Shown here: piece after piece, positions 7,358 through 15,445 of the stretch
Position numbering within the stretch: the first letter of the stretch is position 1
How the letters are laid out: each line of letters opens with the position of its first letter
From: CALMEC01 sp964531025
GTDB lineage: Bacteria; Actinomycetota; Thermoleophilia; Miltoncostaeales; Miltoncostaeaceae
Direction of reading: 5' to 3'
Assembly: GCA_964531025.1 (NCBI GenBank)
Contig: CAZHDY010000004.1
Span: 1 to 64,000, forward strand
DNA length: 64,000 bases
Made by a program: the position numbers and the translations under genes
The notes under the pieces: model-generated
What the model was told of the DNA's origin: nothing
The model's input: only the letters and a program-made list of their open reading frames with translations
Database searches by the model: none

Positions 7358-8836
7358 TCATTTCGACGAGTTGGATCCTCCGAATCCCTCACGCGACATG
7401 ACGCCCCAGACGGCCTTCTTGCCGCGCAACGCCGCCCACCATCCCTGGAGACGCCAGACGGCCGTCATCTGCCGGTACCCGAAGTTCTCGGCGACGGTCG
7501 CGACGACGGCCCGGCGGATGTCCTTGCCACGTGGGTAGCGGTTGAAGTAGACGGTGTCCACGACGATCGCGGCGAGCGACACGAGGAACCCGTAGACGTA
7601 CGCCACCAGGACGAACAGCAGAGCGAACTGCCAGTGCACGACGCCCAGGGCGACTCCGAGTGGTACGGCGACGATCCCGATGACCTCGAGCAGCGGCGCG
7701 ATCAGCTCGAACAGCCAGTAGTACGGGATCGCGACCATCCCGATCCGGCCGTATCGCGGGTTGAGGCACATCCGGCGGTGCTTCCAGAGCACCTCCCAGA
7801 GGCCCCGGTGCCAGCGTCGCCGCTGACGTGCCAGCACGGGTATCGTGGGCGGAACCTCCGTCCAGTTGGTGGGCTCGGCGACGAACCCGACCGAGTACGG
7901 GGTGCCCGATCGCCGGTAGGTGCCGTGAAGACGGGTGACGAGCTCGAGATCCTCTCCGATCGAGTCCGGATCGAGACCGTCGACGCCGAGGACGACGTCA
8001 CGGCGAAAGACGCCGAACGCTCCGGAGATGAGGAGCAGCGCGCGTGCACGTGCCCATCCCTGGCGGCCGAGGATGAACGCCCGGATGTACTCGACGGCCT
8101 GGATCCGGGGCAGATAGCGGGGTGACATGCGGACCTCGAGCACCCGACCGCGATCCACGACGCAGTGGTTGATGGGCCGGATGCTCCCGCCGCTCCCTAT
8201 GCACCGCAGGGGATCGTTGAGGAATGGCTGGGTGACCCGGAGCAGGGCGCTCGCCTCGAGGACCGAGTCGGCGTCGACGATCGCGACCAGGTCCTTCGAC
8301 GCATGGTTGATGCCCACGTTGATGGCGTCCGACCGTCCGCTGTTGGGCTTGTCGACGACGACCAGTCCGCCCCTGCCGCTCCGAGGGATGTACGTGCCGG
8401 TCGGCGCCGCCCGCGTGGGGATCGAACCCTCCGCCTGCGAGGCCACCTCGATGAGTGAGAACCGGTCGATCATCAGCTCGAGGGTGCCGTCGGTGCTCCC
8501 GTCGTTCACGACCACCACCTCGACGTCCGGATACGCCAGCGCGAGAAGTGACCGCACCGACTCCACGATGCCGACCTCCTCGTTGTAGGCGGGGACGATG
8601 AGGCTGATGCCGCCCGCCCTCTCGGACGAGAGGAGATGATCCACGCCTTCGAGGCGCTCCCACCGCCGATGGCGATGAGAGGTCATCCAGGCGAGCGTGA
8701 TGAGGACGAGGTACGAGGTGTTGATGAGGATGAAGTAGACGATCACCGGCCAGGCGAGGATGCCGAGCGCGGTCGAGAGGAAATCGCGCAGCACGTCGAG
8801 GATCTCTGCCGTCGAGATCGCGGGGTGGATCGTCAT
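7358..8836 (-). CDS. family 2 membrane glycosyltransferase (PgaC/cellulose-synthase-like)
   Basis: A processive-type GT2 enzyme of 492 aa. It has an N-terminal membrane helix, then the nucleotide-sugar fold (ISLIVPAYNEE, VVVNDGSTDGT), the metal-binding DXD in VDADS, a catalytic acid in SIGEDLELV and the QRRRWHRG motif typical of polymer-forming enzymes. Two or more C-terminal membrane helices follow. By family it would extend a beta-linked surface polysaccharide, possibly poly-N-acetylglucosamine. The ATG at 8836 overlaps the preceding stop as ATGA. The operon couples it to a HEAT-repeat scaffold, a receiver and a histidine kinase, which suggests regulated exopolysaccharide or biofilm synthesis (inference). 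Confidence 0.92.
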   Translation of the reverse strand: MTIHPAISTAEILDVLRDFLSTALGILAWPVIVYFILINTSYLVLITLAWMTSHRHRRWERLEGVDHLLSSERAGGISLIVPAYNEEVGIVESVRSLLALAYPDVEVVVVNDGSTDGTLELMIDRFSLIEVASQAEGSIPTRAAPTGTYIPRSGRGGLVVVDKPNSGRSDAINVGINHASKDLVAIVDADSVLEASALLRVTQPFLNDPLRCIGSGGSIRPINHCVVDRGRVLEVRMSPRYLPRIQAVEYIRAFILGRQGWARARALLLISGAFGVFRRDVVLGVDGLDPDSIGEDLELVTRLHGTYRRSGTPYSVGFVAEPTNWTEVPPTIPVLARQRRRWHRGLWEVLWKHRRMCLNPRYGRIGMVAIPYYWLFELIAPLLEVIGIVAVPLGVALGVVHWQFALLFVLVAYVYGFLVSLAAIVVDTVYFNRYPRGKDIRRAVVATVAENFGYRQMTAVWRLQGWWAALRGKKAVWGVMSREGFGGSNSSK

Positions 8837-9951
8837 GCGCTCATCGCCCATTGCGGATCGTCCTCCGGGTCATCCACCCGGGATGCGAGAAGGCACCGCT
8901 GGAACGCCGCGGCGACGGCGACGTTCCGTGGAGCCGTCGTCCGCAGCTCCCGAAGGACGGGCAGGCCCAGATACGGGATACCGGCGATTGCGTCGGCCGC
9001 CGCCATGTTGACGGCGGGATCATCCGATTGAGCGAAGGATCGCAACACGTCGAGCGCCTCCTCCGTGGCGATCTCCCCCAGTGCGGTGATGGCCGCGAGC
9101 GCCACCGAGAGTGACGGATCCGCCGTGGTGGCGGCGACCAGTGACCGCACCGACGCGTCGTCACCGATGCGTCCCAGAGCCAGCGCCGCGAGGCGGCGCA
9201 CGTCCCGGTCCTCGTCCACGACGACGAGGGTGTGCAGCGCCGGGGCCGCCCTCGCCATCCGACGGCTACCGGCCACCGCGACGGCGACGCACCGGACGTC
9301 GGGGACGGGCACGTGCATCGCCGCGAGGATCCGCTCCGTGACCTCGTCGCTCCCTCCCATCGCATCGAGGGCCTCGATCGCGGGTCCGGTGTGGATACGC
9401 CCTTCACCGACAGCGTCGAGCACGGCGTCGATCGTCTCCGGATCCCCGATCTGCCCGAGGGCCCGGACGGCGACGTTCCGGACGTCGGGATGGTGGTGGC
9501 GCAGGAGTTCCGCGATCGGCACGGCCGCCGGAACCCACCCGGCGTTCCCGAGATCCCGCGCCGCAGCGGCGCGAGCGTGGGCCCGCCCCTCGGAGAGCTG
9601 CGCGATACGCGCGTCCATGGCTCCCTCCTCGGCAAGCAGCGCCGTCAGGCGCGAGACGGCCCTGCCCTCGAACTTCGGGATCATGCGGAACATCTCGTCA
9701 ACCGTGACGTCCCATTGCCACCCCTGGAGATCGTAGATCTCGTCATAGATCGCATCGATCTCGTCGCCCGTCTCGCTGGAGAGCAGGCCGATCACCCGCA
9801 CGCGCAGCTCTTCGATCCGCGGATTGCGCCGCCGACCGCGGATCCCCCGGCCCACGTGGGTCACCACGAGTACGGCGAGAAGCACGACGCACGCGACGGA
9901 GGCGATGGCGAGTGCCCACGGGAGAGCCGCCCCGGTCACGCGATCCAGCAT
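8833..9951 (-). CDS. membrane-anchored HEAT-repeat protein
   Basis: It has 372 residues, with one N-terminal membrane helix (WALAIASVACVVLLAVLVV) followed by a cytoplasmic part. From about residue 110 there are tandem HEAT/armadillo-like helical repeats (DVRNVAVRALGQIGD, DVRRLAALALGRIGDD, SVALAAITALGEIA). Such repeats form a curved protein-binding scaffold. The gene overlaps the glycosyltransferase by four bases, so the two are translationally coupled. Its likely role is to tether a partner near the polymerase. The start is the ATG just inside the 168-bp repeat boundary region. Confidence 0.88.
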   Translation of the reverse strand: MLDRVTGAALPWALAIASVACVVLLAVLVVTHVGRGIRGRRRNPRIEELRVRVIGLLSSETGDEIDAIYDEIYDLQGWQWDVTVDEMFRMIPKFEGRAVSRLTALLAEEGAMDARIAQLSEGRAHARAAAARDLGNAGWVPAAVPIAELLRHHHPDVRNVAVRALGQIGDPETIDAVLDAVGEGRIHTGPAIEALDAMGGSDEVTERILAAMHVPVPDVRCVAVAVAGSRRMARAAPALHTLVVVDEDRDVRRLAALALGRIGDDASVRSLVAATTADPSLSVALAAITALGEIATEEALDVLRSFAQSDDPAVNMAAADAIAGIPYLGLPVLRELRTTAPRNVAVAAAFQRCLLASRVDDPEDDPQWAMSA

Positions 9952-9954
9952 CGC

Positions 9955-10123
9955 TAGACGGTTGGTTCCACGAAGTCGTGGATGTGGGGGGCGTCACCGG
10001 CGGTCAGCCCGGTCAGGTCGGTGGATCGACCGATGGTCGGCCGGGGGTGGGTGGATGGATTCGGGGCGCATCCGTGCCGCCGAAAGCACGCACCGGGCCG
10101 CGAGACGGTGGAACCGATCATCT
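9955..10123 (-). repeat. 168-bp palindromic element, copy 2 (reverse, diverged)
   Basis: The ends are TAGACGGTTGGTTCCACG on the left and GGTGGAACCGATCATCTCG on the right. Read on the minus strand it shares the TCTCGCGGC, GGTGCGTG, CGGCGGCACGGATGCGCC and CCCCCACATCCACGAC blocks with the copies at 2990 and 47443, while its centre is different. The stop codon of the receiver gene (10118-10120) lies inside it and the HEAT-repeat gene starts directly after it, so it separates two genes of one probable operon. Confidence 0.75.
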
Positions 10124-10486
10124 CGACCCAAGCCGTGAGCTGATACGTGCCAGCAGAGCACGCGGACTGAACGGCTTCGCGACGTAGTCCGTCGCGCCGG
10201 CGGCGAATCCGCGCTCCACGTCGTGCTCGTCCGCTCGGGCGGTGAGGAGGATGATCGGCAGATCCGCAAGACCATCGCGGGCCCGGACCTCCCGGACGAC
10301 GTCGAGACCGGAGAGCCCCGGCATCATGACGTCGATGACGGCGAGATCGACATGGCGACGTTCAAGAAGAGTGAGCGCCTCGGCACCGTCGACCGCCGCG
10401 AGCACCTCGTAGTTCGCACGGCGCAGCTTGGTTGCGACGAGGTCGCGGATATCCGGATCGTCGTCCGCGATGAGAATTGTCGGCAT
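10118..10486 (-). CDS. single-domain response regulator receiver
   Basis: This 122-residue CheY-like receiver has no output domain. The acidic pocket (IADDDPD), the phospho-acceptor Asp52 in VIDVMMPG, the switch Thr in LLTARAD and the Lys in YVAKPFSPR are all present. It is first in a same-strand gene run with the HEAT-repeat protein, GT2 and histidine kinase, and so probably relays a signal to them by protein contact rather than by binding DNA. The 168-bp element begins at its stop codon. Confidence 0.93.
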   Translation of the reverse strand: MPTILIADDDPDIRDLVATKLRRANYEVLAAVDGAEALTLLERRHVDLAVIDVMMPGLSGLDVVREVRARDGLADLPIILLTARADEHDVERGFAAGATDYVAKPFSPRALLARISSRLGSR

Positions 10487-10679
10487 GCGAGATCACTGGG
10501 AGTCGGGAGCCACAAGGGGCCGGGTAATCCGAACTCATTCGCACCCCATACCGTGGTCCCTCCCACGGACCTCCATGCGTACCCCCTGTTGAGACCGGCG
10601 GACCGCCGCTCCCACAACGCTCGCGTCCGTCGGCATCCTGTCACTCCGACATTCATCGCGACGATCAGGGTCGCGACGT

Positions 10680-11045
10680 CTATCGCAGGACTGCGGATGC
10701 TCCCCGATCTCGGAGTTCATTCACGAACCGCTCCGCCTGATCCCGGGGCAGCCCGGTGGCAAGGGTGCACGGCGCGCCACCCACCAGATGCTTGGCCTCT
10801 CTCAGACCGACACCCAATCGGGCGCGGACGGCCTTGATCACAGCGATCTTGTTCTCACCGGCCGACTCGAGAACGACGTCCGACCACCCGCCGAAACCAT
10901 CCGACTCACCATCGAACGCCGACGGCGACACTTGAACAGGCGGTGGGAGGCGCGGCGCCTCGTAGCGACGGGAGCCCGTCCGTCGGCGGAACGCCACCGT
11001 GATCAGGATGCCCAGCACGATGCCGAGCGCGATGTATCCGTACAT
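10680..11045 (-). CDS. membrane-anchored L7/L12 C-terminal-domain-like protein
   Basis: The protein has 121 residues: a membrane helix at about 3-20 (YIALGIVLGILITVAF), a basic and proline-rich linker, then a domain strikingly like the ribosomal L7/L12 C-terminal domain. Compare VVLESAGENKIAVIKAVR and LGVGLREAKHLVGGAP here with VVLESAGDKKIPVIKVVR and GLGLKEAKDLVDGAP in the rplL product 3.6 kb away. The ATG at 11045 begins the membrane helix directly; longer in-frame starts would add a non-conserved leader. It cannot be a ribosomal stalk protein in this form, because the L10-binding N-terminal domain is replaced by a membrane anchor. Its role is unknown, possibly binding translation GTPases or another partner at the membrane. 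Confidence 0.85.
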   Translation of the reverse strand: MYGYIALGIVLGILITVAFRRRTGSRRYEAPRLPPPVQVSPSAFDGESDGFGGWSDVVLESAGENKIAVIKAVRARLGVGLREAKHLVGGAPCTLATGLPRDQAERFVNELRDRGASAVLR

Positions 11046-11161
11046 GTGGGCTTCCCGAGTGTCGAGTCGTCGGCGGAACGCAGATCGCGATGCGGACGCA
11101 CAGACTACGCAGGGAGAATGGCGCATCGCACCGATACGCGACGCGCCGGTCCCCCATGGCC

Positions 11162-12529
11162 TCAGCGACCGCCCACCGCGTGTGCGGCCACCCAACGGCG
11201 CTCGCCGTCGTGGCGATCGCGGATCCGGTTCAGACGTTCCCAGTCAGGTGCATCGAACATGGCCCGTGCGTCAGAGGGCCTATCGCAGAAGTTCCCGAAC
11301 AGGCGCTCCGTCGCCCACGGACGCATGGCTTCGACGACGTGCCGGACCACGCCCTCGCAGGGGGCGAGTATCTCGGGAACGGGCACGACGCACATGGCAA
11401 GAAGGGCGTACTCGCCGTCAAGACCTGCGACGGCTCCGTCGTGCGAACGGCCGAGTGCCCCGCCGATGTGGCGTAGCTCGAGAAAGAGCAGGGGTGTGTC
11501 GACACCGGGCCCGGCCACGGCGAGCAGCGCGGCGAGGGCGTCCTCGGGCAGAGTGGCGATCATGGCGTGATCGCTGACGCCGGGCATCGGGTCGGGCGGG
11601 TCCATGTGGATGTCGAGCACCTTCTCGGCCGGAACGCGCGTGAAGGTGTCCATCTCGGGCGAGAGGGCCCGCAGCGGCTGCAGTATCTCGGCCGCGCGGA
11701 CGTCGTCCTCCAGGACGGCGCCGTCGATGACGACCAGGCTCCGGCCGCTGAGGAACGGCGGCAGCTCAGGGAGGGGCGGGAACCGCATCAGCCGAAGGCT
11801 GGTGGTGGCCGATTCGGGCGCCGTCGCCGTCCACTCGGTCCACGTCCGCAGCACCGTGGGAGCGTGCTCCATGTCCCACAGCATCATGCCGGCGACCACG
11901 TCGGAAATCGGGAGGAGGTCGATCTCGACGGCGACGACGACGCCGAAGTTCCCGCCACCGCCGCGGACGGCCCAGAGCAGGTCGGTGTTCTCGTGCACGT
12001 CCGCGCGAATGCGGTCGCCCGTCGGTGTGACGAGTTCGACGGCGCGCAGGGAACCGGCGGCGAGTCCGTGCGCGCGGCCGTAGAACGAGAGCCCGCCGCC
12101 CAGGAGGTAGCCGACCACCGCGACGTCCCCCGCGCTTCCGTGCAGGGCGGTCAGGCCGCAGGGCGCGGCCGCCTCAATGACTTCACGCCAGTGCGTGCCG
12201 CCGAGGATCCGAGCGGTGCGCGCCTCGGAGTCGATCTGGACGCCGGTGAGCCGGTTCATGCGCAGGAGCACGACGTCGTCGAAGACGACGTCCCCCAGGG
12301 CACCCGCACCATGACCGGTGCTCTGCGGTGCCACGCGAAGACCCAGCTCGGACGCGACCCGCGCAATACGGGCGACGTCGTCGACCGTCTCGGGGACGCC
12401 GACGGCGGCCGGACGTTGGAGGACGGCCAGGTTCCAGGCCTGGCACGCCGACTCATAGGCCGCGTCATCGGGGCCGAGGACGGCGTCGAGCTCGTAGAGC
12501 GAAGTCATGTCGCGTGTGTTCGGGGTCAT
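11162..12529 (-). CDS. FAD-linked oxidase (PCMH/berberine-bridge-like)
   Basis: A flavoenzyme of 455 aa. The FAD-binding PCMH domain (about residues 35-205) shows STGHGAGALGD, where the His is the usual 8-alpha-FAD attachment site, and GGGLSFYGRAHGL plus RGGGGNFGVV. The second attachment Cys found in berberine-bridge enzymes is not evident in the SAGDVAVVGYLLGGG segment. The usual C-terminal BBE tail is degenerate (LNRIRDRHDGERR), so single covalent attachment is likely. It would oxidise an alcohol, sugar or amine with O2; the substrate is not predictable. The ATG at 12529 has AAGGAGAG upstream. It lies just after the small gene at 12540 and opposite a LuxR regulator that may control both. 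Confidence 0.88.
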   Translation of the reverse strand: MTPNTRDMTSLYELDAVLGPDDAAYESACQAWNLAVLQRPAAVGVPETVDDVARIARVASELGLRVAPQSTGHGAGALGDVVFDDVVLLRMNRLTGVQIDSEARTARILGGTHWREVIEAAAPCGLTALHGSAGDVAVVGYLLGGGLSFYGRAHGLAAGSLRAVELVTPTGDRIRADVHENTDLLWAVRGGGGNFGVVVAVEIDLLPISDVVAGMMLWDMEHAPTVLRTWTEWTATAPESATTSLRLMRFPPLPELPPFLSGRSLVVIDGAVLEDDVRAAEILQPLRALSPEMDTFTRVPAEKVLDIHMDPPDPMPGVSDHAMIATLPEDALAALLAVAGPGVDTPLLFLELRHIGGALGRSHDGAVAGLDGEYALLAMCVVPVPEILAPCEGVVRHVVEAMRPWATERLFGNFCDRPSDARAMFDAPDWERLNRIRDRHDGERRWVAAHAVGGR

Positions 12530-12539
12530 GGTCTCTCCT

Positions 12540-12881
12540 TCAGATCCGAGTGGGGATGTCCGTGACCCGCACGTCGACCGAGAGCCGGACGAGCATGCCC
12601 GGTTCAAGAGAGGATCCGGCAGCGACGACGCGGAGGGGAACGGTGACGTCCAGCCGGACGAGCTCCTCCGCCACGACCTCGACGAGGTCGCCGGCATCTG
12701 CCGGTTCGATGACACCCAGTCGCACGGCGAGGATCGCCGTCGATGCGATGCCCCGTTCGGCGAGGGTCGACGTGAGACGCACGACGGCAAGGCACGCCTG
12801 TGCGATGGCGTCGTCCGCGTGAAGCAGCAGCCCGTCGTCGTCGACCGGTGTTGTCGTGATGGTGATGGTCACGAGTCGCAT
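12540..12881 (-). CDS. hypothetical protein upstream of the FAD oxidase, 113 aa
   Basis: A small protein starting MRLVTITITTTPVDDDG, with a helical middle (DDAIAQACLAVVRLTSTLAE) and a strand-rich end (VPLRVVAAGSSLEPGMLVRL). No known family is recognised. It ends ten bases before the oxidase start on the same strand, so the two form a two-gene operon read away from the LuxR regulator at 13012. It could be an accessory or substrate-binding partner of the oxidase (inference). Confidence 0.65.
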   Translation of the reverse strand: MRLVTITITTTPVDDDGLLLHADDAIAQACLAVVRLTSTLAERGIASTAILAVRLGVIEPADAGDLVEVVAEELVRLDVTVPLRVVAAGSSLEPGMLVRLSVDVRVTDIPTRI

Positions 12882-13011
12882 GGTCCGCCCGCCGGGAGCC
12901 GTGCGCCATCCCAGAGCACCGGGGAGACATGCCTCCCAGGTCCCCTGCCCGAACGACCCCCAGAAAGCTGGGGTGGGCGTTCGCGTCGTCCGGGCGCATA
13001 ATGGAGCGACC

Positions 13012-14145
13012 ATGAGCAGCCGACTCACCGAAGCCCGTGTCCGTGGCGACCTCGACGTCCTCTCGCGGGGCGGACTCACACTCGACGAGTTCTTGGAGGA
13101 AGCCGTCAGTGCCGTCCAGCGGGTGGTCCCGTGGACCGGGGCCTGCGTCGGAACGCACGATCCCGCGTCGGTGATCCTCACCAGCGGCCGCAAGTACGGG
13201 GCGCTGGCGGAGATCGACACGCACGACGACCTGTTCGCGCAGATCGAGTACTCCGGTGACGAACCGTCGTCATTCCGGTCCTTGGCGAAGGATCCTCTCG
13301 GCGCGGTCAGCATGCACACCCTCACGGATGGCGACGTGAGACGGTCACCGCGCATGGACCGCCTTCTCTGCCCGCTCTACGGGTTCACGGACGAACTCCG
13401 TGTCCTGCTGCGCGACGGGGCCGGCGTCTGGGGCAGCCTGGCGCTGATGCGGGAATCGTCGGCGCCCGTCTTCACCCCCGCCGATGTCGCCTACATGGCG
13501 TCGTTGTCCGATGCGTTCGCGCGCGGGATCCGGTCCGGGATCATGGCCCGCCTGGTGGATTCGCCCGTGGTCGACACGGTGAGCAGCGGTCCCGCCGTCG
13601 TCATGTTCGATGCTCAGGACGAGGTCGTGCGCATGAGCATCGGCGCGGAGGAACGCCTCGCGGATCTGAACACCGCGTCCAACCGCACGGATCCGGTGGG
13701 CATCGTCCTCGGCCTCGTGCAGGCCGCGCGGGCGATGACGCATCAGAAGGATGCGAAGCTCCCACGCGCCCGCGCGCGGACGGCCTCCGGCACCTGGCTC
13801 GTCCTCCATGCATCACCCCTGGCGTGCCGCGACGGGTCGGTCGGTGACGTCGTGGTGACGATCGAGGAGGCGCGCCCTGCCGAGATCCTGGACCTGGTGG
13901 TCGCCGCCTTCGGGCTCACGGTGCGCGAGCGTGAGGTCACCAGCATGGTCCTCCGCGGCGTCGGGACAAAGGCCATCGCGGCCGCGATGCACGTCTCCGC
14001 CTACACGGTGCAGGACCACCTGAAGGCCGTCTTCGACAAGGCCGGCGTGCGAAGTCGACGCGAGCTCATCTCACGCGTGTACTTCGACCAGTACCTGCCC
14101 CGCTTCGGCGAGGAGGTCGGTCCGTCGGGCGAGTTCGTGGCGTAG
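13012..14145 (+). CDS. LuxR-family regulator with GAF-like sensor domain
   Basis: This regulator of 377 aa has an N-terminal sensory region with a GAF-like look (about residues 20-190), a middle PAS-like part, and a C-terminal LuxR/GerE helix-turn-helix (LTVREREVTSMVLRGVGTKA followed by MHVSAYTVQDHLKAVFDKAG). The start MSSRLTEARV at 13012 is preceded by GGAG and by CATAAT at 12997, a good short-leader promoter. It is divergent from the FAD oxidase pair (gap 130 bp), the usual arrangement for a local activator of a catabolic operon. The inducer is unknown. Confidence 0.9.
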   Translation: MSSRLTEARVRGDLDVLSRGGLTLDEFLEEAVSAVQRVVPWTGACVGTHDPASVILTSGRKYGALAEIDTHDDLFAQIEYSGDEPSSFRSLAKDPLGAVSMHTLTDGDVRRSPRMDRLLCPLYGFTDELRVLLRDGAGVWGSLALMRESSAPVFTPADVAYMASLSDAFARGIRSGIMARLVDSPVVDTVSSGPAVVMFDAQDEVVRMSIGAEERLADLNTASNRTDPVGIVLGLVQAARAMTHQKDAKLPRARARTASGTWLVLHASPLACRDGSVGDVVVTIEEARPAEILDLVVAAFGLTVREREVTSMVLRGVGTKAIAAAMHVSAYTVQDHLKAVFDKAGVRSRRELISRVYFDQYLPRFGEEVGPSGEFVA

Positions 14146-14215
14146 CGATATGGCCGTTGCCCGAGGCCCGGCGCACGTCTCCCTCCCGGGGTGCGTGAAC
14201 GCTCTCCGAAATGCA

Positions 14216-14252
14216 CGGCGCCCCGTGCACACAGGTGGTGTACGGGGCGCCG
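14216..14252. terminator. strong bidirectional hairpin after rplL and the LuxR gene
   Basis: The arms CGGCGCCCCGTGCAC and GTGTACGGGGCGCCG pair over 15 bp with one mismatch around a 7-base loop. It lies between convergent genes, and no T-run follows. It should end the ribosomal-protein transcript, which explains how rpoB can be separate. Confidence 0.75.
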
Positions 14253-14274
14253 GTACATCGAACCGCTGTGGAAC

Positions 14275-14664
14275 CTATTTGAGGGAGACGCTGGCGCCGG
14301 CCTCTTCGAGGTCCGCCTTCATCTTCTCGGCCTCGTCCTTGTCGACACCCTCCTTGAGGTTGCCGGGCGCGCCGTCCACCAGGTCCTTGGCCTCCTTGAG
14401 ACCGAGACCGGTGATCTGACGGACCACCTTGATGACCGGGATCTTCTTGTCGCCGGCGCTCTCGAGGACCACGGTGAACGAGGTCTGCTCGGCTCCACCG
14501 GCGTCACCACCGGCGTCTCCACCACCACCGGGGGCGGCGGCCACGGCCACGGGGGCGGCGGCGGTCACGCCGAAGGCCTCCTCGATGGCCTTGATGCGCT
14601 CAGACAGCTCCAGGACGGAAATCCCCTTGAGCTCCTCGATCCACTCTTCAGTCGTAATAGCCAT
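14275..14664 (-). CDS. rplL: 50S ribosomal protein L7/L12
   Basis: The ribosomal stalk protein that recruits translation GTPases, 129 aa, the normal length. The N-terminal L10-binding/dimer domain (ITTEEWIEELKGISVLELSE) is followed by an Ala/Gly hinge and the C-terminal factor-binding domain (GLGLKEAKDLVDGAPGNLKE). AGGAG precedes the ATG. It follows rplJ by 28 bases. In most bacteria rpoB comes next; here the operon ends in a hairpin instead. Confidence 0.98.
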   Translation of the reverse strand: MAITTEEWIEELKGISVLELSERIKAIEEAFGVTAAAPVAVAAAPGGGGDAGGDAGGAEQTSFTVVLESAGDKKIPVIKVVRQITGLGLKEAKDLVDGAPGNLKEGVDKDEAEKMKADLEEAGASVSLK

Positions 14665-14692
14665 TCTGTGTTGTCGCTCCTGTTACGTCGTT

Positions 14693-15445
14693 TCAGCTTT
14701 CGGGGGTTTCGCCTGACGCCTCGGCGTCGGGGGCTGCCTCGCCGTCGGCGGATGCCTCGGGCTCGGCGGGTGTCTCGTCGGTCGACTCGGCTGCGGGAGC
14801 CTCGTCGGTGGTCTCAGCGGCAGGCGCCTCGTCGGCCGCCTCGGCCGCGGGTGCCTCGTCCGTGGTTTCGGCTGCGGGTGCCTCGTCGGCCGGTGCCGAC
14901 TCCGCCGGGGCGGAGCCCTCTGCCAGCTGTCCGGAAGCCTGGACGGCTCCGAGCGTGCGGGCGAAGGTCGAGATCAGCGACTGGAGGCCACCGGCCAGGC
15001 CGGTGAGCGGCGCGGCGATGCCACCGGCCAGCTTTGCGAGCAGCACGTCGCGGGTCGGCAGACTCGCCAGCTGCTTGAGTGCCGAGACGGGAAGGTCGTC
15101 GCCGTCCAGGATTCCTCCACGGACGGAGAACGTCTCCTCGTGTTCCTTGGCGAACTCGTCGAGCACCTTGGCGGCTGCGGCCGGGTCACCGTTGACCCAC
15201 ACCAGGCCCGTGGGACCGGTGAGGTACGGGGTGAGGGCCTCACGGCCTCCCACCTGGTCGGCGGCGCGGCGCGACAGCGTGTTCTTGACGACCGTCATCT
15301 CGGCGTCCGCATCCCGCAACTTCGTTCGAAGTTCGGAGATATCGGCGACGCTGAGACCACGGAAGTCCGCCGCCACGACGGTGCCGGTGCGCTCCATGCG
15401 CTCGACCACGTCGGCGATGACCTGTGCTTTCTCTTCGCGGTTCAG
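14693..15445 (-). CDS. rplJ: 50S ribosomal protein L10 with repetitive acidic tail
   Basis: L10 anchors L7/L12 dimers to 23S rRNA. The conserved N-terminal domain reads NREEKAQVIADVVERME, then VVAADFRGLSVADISELR. The only codon with a proper Shine-Dalgarno (GGAGG, seven bases away) that restores the family N-terminus is a CTG at 15445. The GTG overlapping that Shine-Dalgarno is out of frame and runs into a stop after two codons. The protein is about 250 residues against a usual 165-180, because of a C-terminal tail of about 65 residues made of near repeats of DEAPAAETT, rich in Ala, Glu and Pro. The tail is likely disordered and strongly negative. Confidence 0.95.
   Translation of the reverse strand: MNREEKAQVIADVVERMERTGTVVAADFRGLSVADISELRTKLRDADAEMTVVKNTLSRRAADQVGGREALTPYLTGPTGLVWVNGDPAAAAKVLDEFAKEHEETFSVRGGILDGDDLPVSALKQLASLPTRDVLLAKLAGGIAAPLTGLAGGLQSLISTFARTLGAVQASGQLAEGSAPAESAPADEAPAAETTDEAPAAEAADEAPAAETTDEAPAAESTDETPAEPEASADGEAAPDAEASGETPES

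Noticed and set aside
11567..12565. Plus-strand open frame of 332 codons
   Set aside because: It is antisense to the FAD oxidase, whose motifs are clear.
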